From assembly GCA_039105265.1 (NCBI GenBank), contig JAPFFF010000001.1:6076001-6140000 (forward strand): a DNA stretch of 64,000 bases, given 5' to 3'. The notes beneath the pieces were generated by a model, which ran no database searches, was not told where the DNA came from, and saw nothing but the letters and a program-made list of their open reading frames with translations. Numbering within the stretch: the stretch's first letter is position 1; each line of letters opens with the position of its first letter. Position numbers and translations under genes: made by a program. The DNA comes from Tritrichomonas musculus (taxonomy: Eukaryota > Parabasalia > Tritrichomonadida > Tritrichomonadidae). Below are positions 57,944 to 64,000 of this stretch, piece after piece.

Positions 57944-58603
57944 ATGATTGAATTCACACCCGAAGAGCTAGATGCATTTGATACTAAACAGATCATGGTC
58001 ATATTACTAAAGGGTCAGGGTTTAACTTACGAAGAAATTATCCAACAAATACCTCAACTCAAGTTCCCGAAAACCTTACATACAATGCTCATGTCGACAT
58101 TAATGGGACGAAAATTTATCATTGGAAAAACAACAGGGCGTCCCCCATTAGTTGGTGACGTTCAAGTAAGTATGTTTAAAAAAGAACTAGAGGAAAGAGC
58201 TGATATGAACCGTGCTATAACAATGTTTGAAGCTGTTACAGTTCTTGAAAAGATAAATGGTGACTATTTGTGGAAAAATTATCAAATAACCAAAAGCTTG
58301 AACCTTCGAAAAATTGCTATTGAAATCCTAAATTCAGAGGATATTGAAATCGAACGATCATGGTTCATTCAATTTTTAACCCGGAACAATTTTTCAATAA
58401 AAACTCCGGTAAAATTAGAAGAGATAAGAGATAAGTACTGCCATAGCAATGTTTTATTACAATTTTATAATAATTTAATTGCACATTTACCAAGAAATCC
58501 AAATGTTATCTTTAATGCTGATCATACCGCGTCTTCATTTAACGGGAAAGGAAAAGTGATTGTACCTGATGGAAAGCACCCAATTGTATATCTCATTAAT
58601 TAA
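57944..58603 (+). pseudogene. Pogo-like transposase, N-terminal fragment cut off by Polinton DNA
   Basis: 219 codons, ATG 57944. The N-terminus (FTPEELDAFDTKQIMVILLKGQGLTYEEIIQQ) looks like a helix-turn-helix, then GKTTGRPPLVGD corresponds to the RPNGRPFSLT segment of the transposase at 23195. It ends with VIFNADHTASSFNGKGK, holding the first catalytic Asp (D193), and VIVPDGKHPIVY. About three fifths of the usual length is missing: at about 58595 the sequence changes to Polinton DNA. It is not related closely enough to the 23195 gene to be its copy. This is a pogo/DDE_1 element hit by a rearrangement. Confidence 0.7.
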
Positions 58604-58604
58604 C

Positions 58605-59075
58605 TATCGAGATATACAAACAGATGGATATTATGATAAGAATGGTTTTCATGAAATCATATATTGTTACAAGAATGAACATATTAATGATAGTACAACC
58701 AAATCTATCAATTTTTACCAGATATATAATTGGAATGAAGACTTTGCAGATGTGTTTAATATAGGTATTGGCCCTTATCAAAATGACCCCAAGAAATTTA
58801 AAGTTTGGAGAAAGAAATTAGTATTTGATAATGTATGGGACAGACATTCATGTAAAATATATTCATCTATAGGTGAACAAGCATTACATAATTATATAGG
58901 AAATAGTGATGTTGAATATAGTCCTATTAAATACTTCAAGTTAAATTCCATTGACCAAAGGTTTTGGATAGACTTCTATAGTGATGCACATTATAATTGT
59001 CCAACCAAACTACCTCCTAAAGATTCATTTGTTATCGAAATGCAATTCCTTCAATACGATAAGATGTTTATTTAA
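58605..59075 (+). other. C-terminal part of a Polinton gene, possibly a capsid protein
   Basis: An open stretch ending TTTATTTAA with words such as FWIDFYSDAHYNCPTKLPPK and DSFVIEMQFLQYDKM. The strand-rich, Tyr/Phe/Asp-rich composition, and its place before the integrase, suit a jelly-roll capsid or penton protein, but I see no diagnostic motif. Its start lies outside the fragment. Confidence 0.4.
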
Positions 59076-59081
59076 AAATAA

Positions 59082-60235
59082 ATGAGTAAAGAAGAACCAA
59101 GCCCATATGAAAAATTATACAACAAATCTAAATGGAAAACCTTGGACAAATATCTTAGCATGGCAAAACAAGAGAATCTAAATGAAGACGAAGCAAAGAA
59201 ATACTTTGATGAAAGAGTAGTACATGATAAGAGAGTACCTAAAGCACAATATATACCTATTGTATCCAAACATCCTCATGGTTATCAAATGGATACCTTC
59301 ATTAATAATAAAGAGGCAGGTGGGTTGAATTATCTAATGTTCATCAATATCAACACAAGAAAAGCAATGCATATCCTATGAATGGTAAAGGAGCAAGAGA
59401 AGTATTAACAGCACTTCATAAATTTGTTAATGATGTACCTCATGTATATTCGATAACAAGTGATGAAGATGCAGCATATTTATCATCAACAGTCTTAGAC
59501 TTCATGAGAGAGAAGAACATAAAATACCGAACAACTACTGAGAATAACCATAATGTACTTGGCATTATTAATAGGTTTATGAGAACCATAAGAGATGCTA
59601 TTGGTGAAAATAGGTTTATTGAACCAAAGGAGATGCATGATTTGGTCAACATATATAATAACTCTCCTCATAGGTCTTTAGATAATAAAGCACCTAATGA
59701 TATTACTCCAGAGGATGAAATAAAGTACATACAAAAGAATGCACGCATTAATCCATATCATTTTAATCCAGGTGAGAAGGTCAGGTTAGTACTCGAAAAA
59801 GAACCATTTGGTAAAAGAAGAAGTAATTTGTCCAATGAATCTTATATAGTTGACTCGCAAAAAGGTAATCAGTTTGTTGTCAGGTCCAAAGATGGTTCAA
59901 CTAGTTCATTCCCTGGATATAGGTTGTTAAGGACAAGAGACAAAAGGATTAAAGTAGCTGAAAGACTAAATGAAGGTAAAGAAGGTATTATTGAACGATT
60001 ATGTAACTTTGATGAAGATACTGGTAAGTATGATTTAAAATGGGAAGGAGTCGAAGGTGATGATGCCTTTGCTAGACAAACCATTAGAAATGTAAGGAGA
60101 GGTAATCCATTGGTTCTTGGTACAGCAGAAAGACAATATTGGTTGGAACAAAAGAAAAATTATGAACGACAAATTAAAGCAGGTCAAAAGGTTGAGGGCA
60201 AACCAATACCAGGTAAAATTATGAAATACATTTAA
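59082..60235 (+). pseudogene. Polinton integrase (retroviral-type rve), decayed
   Basis: An N-terminal helical part precedes a retroviral-like integrase core (words YSITSDEDAAYLS with an Asp, and YRTTTENNHNVLGIINRFMR, which has the NN-H/R pattern of the core's second half). There follows an SH3-like barrel and a chromo-like end (FNPGEKVRLV, GNQFVVRS, YDLKWEGVEGDDAF). Polinton integrases normally end with a chromodomain. This is the enzyme that would insert the element. The reading frame is broken (about one break). Confidence 0.8.
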
Positions 60236-60245
60236 AAATTTGTAA

Positions 60246-60557
60246 ATGGATGAACACCCAAATGCAGAACTCATAAATAAAGTTGAAACATTGATTAAAG
60301 AAACCTTACGGAAGAACATGAAAGAGATAGATGGTGCTTTGATTAAACCATTATCACCTGATTATCCTTTTAGCACAAATGGTATATACTTTTTAATTGG
60401 TAAACCAGGTGCTGGTAAAAGTTTTTGTATATGGAGACATATTATGATAACAGAGAGGTTGTTTAAACATCCATTCTACCAAAAGATAATATTTTGCTCA
60501 AGCTCTGGTAAAATGGATAAAACAGCTGAAACACTTAATATAATATACCATTTGTAG
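60246..60557 (+). pseudogene. A32-type packaging ATPase, N-terminal part
   Basis: About 100 codons starting ATG, with YFLIGKPGAGKSFCIW: the Walker A motif GKPGAGKS of the FtsK/A32 packaging ATPases of Polintons and giant viruses. It sits directly after the integrase as expected. Only the beginning is left; the rest of the domain is outside the fragment. Confidence 0.75.
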
Positions 60558-60673
60558 TATGAGTAGCTACTCATGGTATTTTTTGCAAAAGTGCAAAAAA
60601 GTTCCAAGCTTTTATTTTCTGAAGAACGATAGAGGCCAATTTTGACCCTAACTGTTGCGGGAAAATCCGATTT

Positions 60674-60716
<43 letters not shown>

Positions 60717-60889
60717 AATCCCAAATTCCAAAAAAAATGCTCATCCCAAAAATCAAACAAATCCCATTTGAACAGGGTTAGTATATCTAATGCATTTTAT
60801 CTGAAAATGCATTTTCAAAAAAGATATTTAGAAAATAAAAATACACAAATACGTTATTTTTATAGTCATAATACAATAAAAATACTTTA
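60558..60889. other. Repeat debris with palindrome and poly(T)
   Basis: Starts with a palindrome ATGAGTAGCTACTCAT at 60559-60574. The T-run of about 33 bases near 60677-60711 produces spurious Phe- or Lys-rich frames. No gene is seen. Confidence 0.5.
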
Positions 60890-61279
60890 CAGTAAGGTTT
60901 CAAAATTGGAAAACGTTTCAAAATAGGAAAATCGACTTTTTGAGAAAAAAATTTTCATTAATAAAAATGAAAGAAATAAAGAAATAGAGAGAAAATCTTG
61001 TTTAAACCTACCATTTTAAGAAATAATATTTCCATGATTAAGTTTATCACACAACTGTTTGCGACATTATATTCATCAAATAGTGCTTTCCTATCTCTAT
61101 TTGAAAAAATGAGCATCATTCAAAAAGTGGATTTTCCATTTTTGTAACACTATAAAGGAAAATCCAAATTTGAATTAAATTCGTTATTTTGACTTTTATT
61201 TTAAATTCATTTTAATCGTTTTCTATGAAAAAGTAGATTTTCCTCTTTTGAGACGTTTTTGAATTTTACAACCTTACTG
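60890..61279. mobile_element. 390-bp MITE with TA target duplication
   Basis: Both ends begin CAGTAAGGTT and are inverted copies over about 50 bp, with a handful of mismatches. Both are followed outward by TA (60888-60889, 61280-61281). Together with CAGT-type ends this indicates a non-autonomous Tc1/mariner-group element. No coding capacity. Confidence 0.8.
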
Positions 61280-61958
61280 TATGTAAAATATTCAAAAAAT
61301 ATTTTATGTTTTATTGATATCTTAAAAAATATTCATTTAAATATTTTAATTATATTATTTATGTAATTATAATTTAATATATAATAAAATATATAAAAAT
61401 AATAGCATTTTCATTCTTATATTTGATATTTGATATCATATTTCTTGAATAAAACATTTTTTGTTCATAATTTATGATTAAAATGGTATAAGAAATGTAT
61501 TGTCTCTTTTATTTGGATAAAATTTTATTTCTATTGATAATCAACAAATTATTAAAAAACTATACTTATTAAATGCTTTATTATTCATTAAAAGACTGAA
61601 AACCTATTTTAACTATATCAATAAACAAATATAATTATAAGAATAATGCTATATTTATTTAATATCTGTGCTAACATAAAACATTATATTTAAAAATATT
61701 CAGAAAACCCAAAGACTCAATAAAAACACTCATAAAAGAAATGATATCAAATGTTATACCATTGATTTAAATTTCAAACCTAATATAAGATTGAAAATGT
61801 TAATATAATATAAGTGGAATTCGAATATATTAGACATCAATACCAAAACAAAGATGTTCAAGCTTTATATTTTGTGAAATATCTGTATTAATCTCATTAT
61901 TCACTCTTGATTCTATCAAAATATAAGATATTATTCTAGAATTCTTTTTCTTTATTAG
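61280..61958. other. AT-rich DNA, no gene seen
   Basis: About 680 bases, strongly AT-rich. I see no coding frame or repeat in it. Confidence 0.5.
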
Positions 61959-62171
61959 TTCGTTTACCAAAACACTTTTCAAAATAGCAATGGTATTTGT
62001 TGTAATTGTAATTGTGCAAATATTATTTGCTTTAACGCATTGCTCTTTGGAGGGTATCGATTAACAAGCCTTTATTTTGTCTGCAAGTCATGTTTTCCTT
62101 ACATTAAAGGTAAAGCATCCATTTCCATCATAAAAAATTATATGAACAATAAGGATTCTGTTGGAAAATGA
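61959..62171 (+). pseudogene. Cys-rich coding relic
   Basis: One open stretch reads NGICCNCNCANIICFNALLF and then LTSLYFVCKSCFPYIKGKAS to a TGA. It contains CxC-type cysteine pairs that could have bound zinc, but no ATG at its beginning. Coding-like, unlike the surrounding AT-rich DNA. Family unknown. Confidence 0.3.
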
Positions 62172-62344
62172 GAAATTGATCACTGCTTGAAAAATCCTGT
62201 GAAAAAAATGCATCGCAAGATATGGAATAAAATTGAATCTAAGGCGAAATATGGGATAATATATTGACTGTTAGTCAATTTTTTTTGGTCTTTTGCTACA
62301 GATTAAATGAAACAACATATGTTAAAAAATGTTATCCAATTTTC

Positions 62345-62815
62345 TTGAAATTGTCTTGATTAATTTCAATTTGCTTTAATTTTGAAAAATGATTGGTCAA
62401 ATCATCTTCGATTTTGAAAATTCCATCTTTTAATATTCAAAGATGTAATCATTTTCTGTATTATATATCTGAGAGAAAAATCGAGAATTTGATGGCTCGA
62501 TATATTTTCCAGTATTTTTGTTCTACTTAGTGATTTCATTTCGTCTGACAAAATTTTATTAGATTTGGAATACGTCATGTTTTGTGAAACAATCATTTGG
62601 AGATATTTTTGTTCGAACTCTATTTGTAGATTATAAATTAAAATTAAAATTAAAATAAAAGAATCATTGTGTGATGTTACTTGTATAATTTTTAAATTTT
62701 CAAAAAACTCACTTAGGAAATAGTATTGAATTTATTTGCAAATTCAGAACAAAAGGAAGTATTTCTTTCAAAAACTCAGAAAAAAATTGAAAACAAATTC
62801 AAATGGCTATCTCTA
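62345..62815 (-). pseudogene. Decayed partial copy of the 5' end of the HECT gene
   Basis: The stretch from 62345 to about 62530 resembles 56395-56560 of the HECT gene. The next part (about 62535-62640) resembles 57322-57440, and 62640-62815 resembles the 5' flank to about 57630. About 760 bases of the parent are missing between the first two parts. Substitutions and small indels make it non-coding. It is a genomic duplicate with the promoter, so not a retrocopy, and it lost an internal segment. Confidence 0.75.
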
Positions 62816-63403
62816 TAAAATTTTGGTCATTCTACAATAAATTATCTTTGAGGAATTGATTATTTATATTTTCAGTTTTCTTTGGTTCTTTTTTTTTTTT
62901 TTTTTTTTTTGTGGTTGAAAATTATTTTATTCTTTCAAATAAAATAGAATATAGTGAAGAGAATAGTATTTTTCATACATTGTATTATAGCATTCATCAT
63001 ATTTTGATCTGTTCAAATCGAATTTATTAGAAATTCAAATATTAATTTTATTTATTTCAACCACAATTCCTTTTTTCTTCTTTAAATTCAATTTTAATAA
63101 AACTATCAATATTTTTGATAAATCTTAATAATTATCATTTTTTATTAATAATAAGTCAGAAATTATATTTTCCCATGAGAAATCAAAAACATTTTAAATT
63201 TATTAACCAAATTCTTGATTTGTTTAATTTTATTTTTTGTTATACTTGAGTTGGTGAACGAGCCCTCAAAAAGAATATTTTACGTGAAAACTACCATGGA
63301 AATTGGTGAACTAGCCCTCTCAATTTTTTTAGTTGATAAAAATAAAAAAGAACCAAATATTGTTTTTATTCTATATATAAAATAACTTTTTTTCATTCTT
63401 TTA
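62816..63403. other. AT-rich DNA with small direct repeats
   Basis: Contains a T-run near 62889-62910 and two copies of TTGGTGAAC(G/T)AGCCCTC about 53 bp apart (63250, 63303). No gene. Confidence 0.45.
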
Positions 63404-63639
63404 TTAAGGTACAAATCTAGTACGTTATAGATTGAGAGAAAGCACGTTATATATTTGAGACCCCTTGCCCTATTGAAAAAGTTTTATTTTGAATGCGTGT
63501 CAGATTTGAAATTCTGAACTTTATTTTTTTTTTATAAAATTTTTATGATAAAAATACTTTTTTATATAACATGTCCTTTAGTTTTAATAAAGTGTCAAAA
63601 AAAATTGCGGTTTCTAAACGTACTAGATTTGTACCTTAA
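63404..63639. mobile_element. Short MITE with TTAA or TA target site
   Basis: The ends are inverted copies TTAAGGTACAAATCTAGTAC, matching over at least 25 bp. If the TTAA is the duplicated target, this is a piggyBac-like MITE; if only TA, a mariner-like one. 236 bp including the targets, without coding capacity. Confidence 0.65.
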
Positions 63640-64000
63640 TATTTGAATAATCATTCTCTTAAAAATTGAATGGTGGAATAAAAAAAAAAATTAATAGAAT
63701 TTGCTTATTTTTTTCTGAGTATAAACTACTCAAAATATAATTTTTTTAGAGTATATTTTGAAGAGATGGAAATATTAAAAATATATCATTTTTAATTCCA
63801 TTTGTCACACAGCTCTCTTATTTAGAAGATTTTTTATTTGAATGATGATATTTTATTTTTTGAATAAAAAATTTTATGAAATTGAATAGATTTATTACCG
63901 TAAAATAATAATAATTCGTAAAAATCTTTATTTTACATGCAAATAATTAACCTGCAATTGCTTTAAATTAATTATAAACAGATTATTTTAAGCAATTCCA
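63640..64000. other. AT-rich DNA to the window end
   Basis: I see no feature in these 360 bases. Confidence 0.4.

Larger units (their letters stand above)
58605..60557 (+). mobile_element. Old Polinton fragment (unknown gene end, integrase, packaging ATPase start)
   Basis: About 1.95 kb of Polinton DNA on the plus strand with three parts in the order expected of Mavericks: the end of an unidentified gene, an integrase, and the beginning of an ATPase. Neither side shows a Polinton terminal repeat, so this is an internal piece left by recombination. It is broken (about one break besides its two missing ends). Left of it is the cut pogo-like gene, and right of it a palindromic junction near 60559. 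Confidence 0.8.

Noticed and set aside
60642-60926. Poly-Phe or poly-Lys frames on both strands
   Set aside because: Created by the T-run; no coding signal on either side.

Overview
The window looks like a repeat-rich nuclear contig of a parabasalid protist (a trichomonad; Tritrichomonas or a close relative is my best guess). The reasons are: very AT-rich intergenic DNA; long intronless genes; Maverick/Polinton elements; BspA-type leucine-rich-repeat and ankyrin pseudogenes of the trichomonad kind; an initiator-binding-domain (IBD) protein; TCA-type initiators a few bases before ATG; and stop codons fused to a UAAA polyadenylation signal. This is inference from content, since no search was run.

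Layout. Positions 1-16912 are the right-hand part of a Polinton: two related giant fibre-like genes on the plus strand, then a minus-strand block (small ORF, T5orf172/GIY-YIG gene, protein-primed DNA polymerase B, lysine/proline-rich genes of unknown role). A 1.19 kb non-autonomous DNA transposon with an 8-bp target duplication sits inside it at 15358-16547. The Polinton end at 16912 lies inside a decayed P/THAP-like transposase gene (16911-18017). A TA-flanked 1.5 kb element follows (18180-19684). At 21296-28760 is a compact element with Polinton-like termini, near-identical terminal repeats and one small unknown gene. It has been split by a 5.9 kb pogo-like element (21860-27728) whose intact-looking DDD transposase is flanked by inverted arrays of a 128-bp satellite.

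Positions 28761-38400 are mostly AT-rich DNA with an ABC-transporter membrane-domain gene, an ankyrin pseudogene and an IBD-like gene. Positions 38422-57428 are the gene-rich host part: a 1555-residue surface protein with six discoidin-like domains, a Pmp-like region and a transmembrane anchor; a LisH/WD40 protein; a tRNA-like relic; a BspA-like LRR pseudogene; and a 3472-residue SPRY/HECT ubiquitin ligase. Positions 57944-60557 hold a pogo-like transposase fragment abutting an old Polinton fragment (integrase and packaging ATPase). The last 3.5 kb hold MITEs, a Cys-rich relic and a decayed partial copy of the HECT gene's 5' end.

The host genes do not form a pathway: each has its own start and end signals. 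The mobile elements form a nested record of insertion, in which Polinton termini, pogo elements and small TIR elements land in one another.
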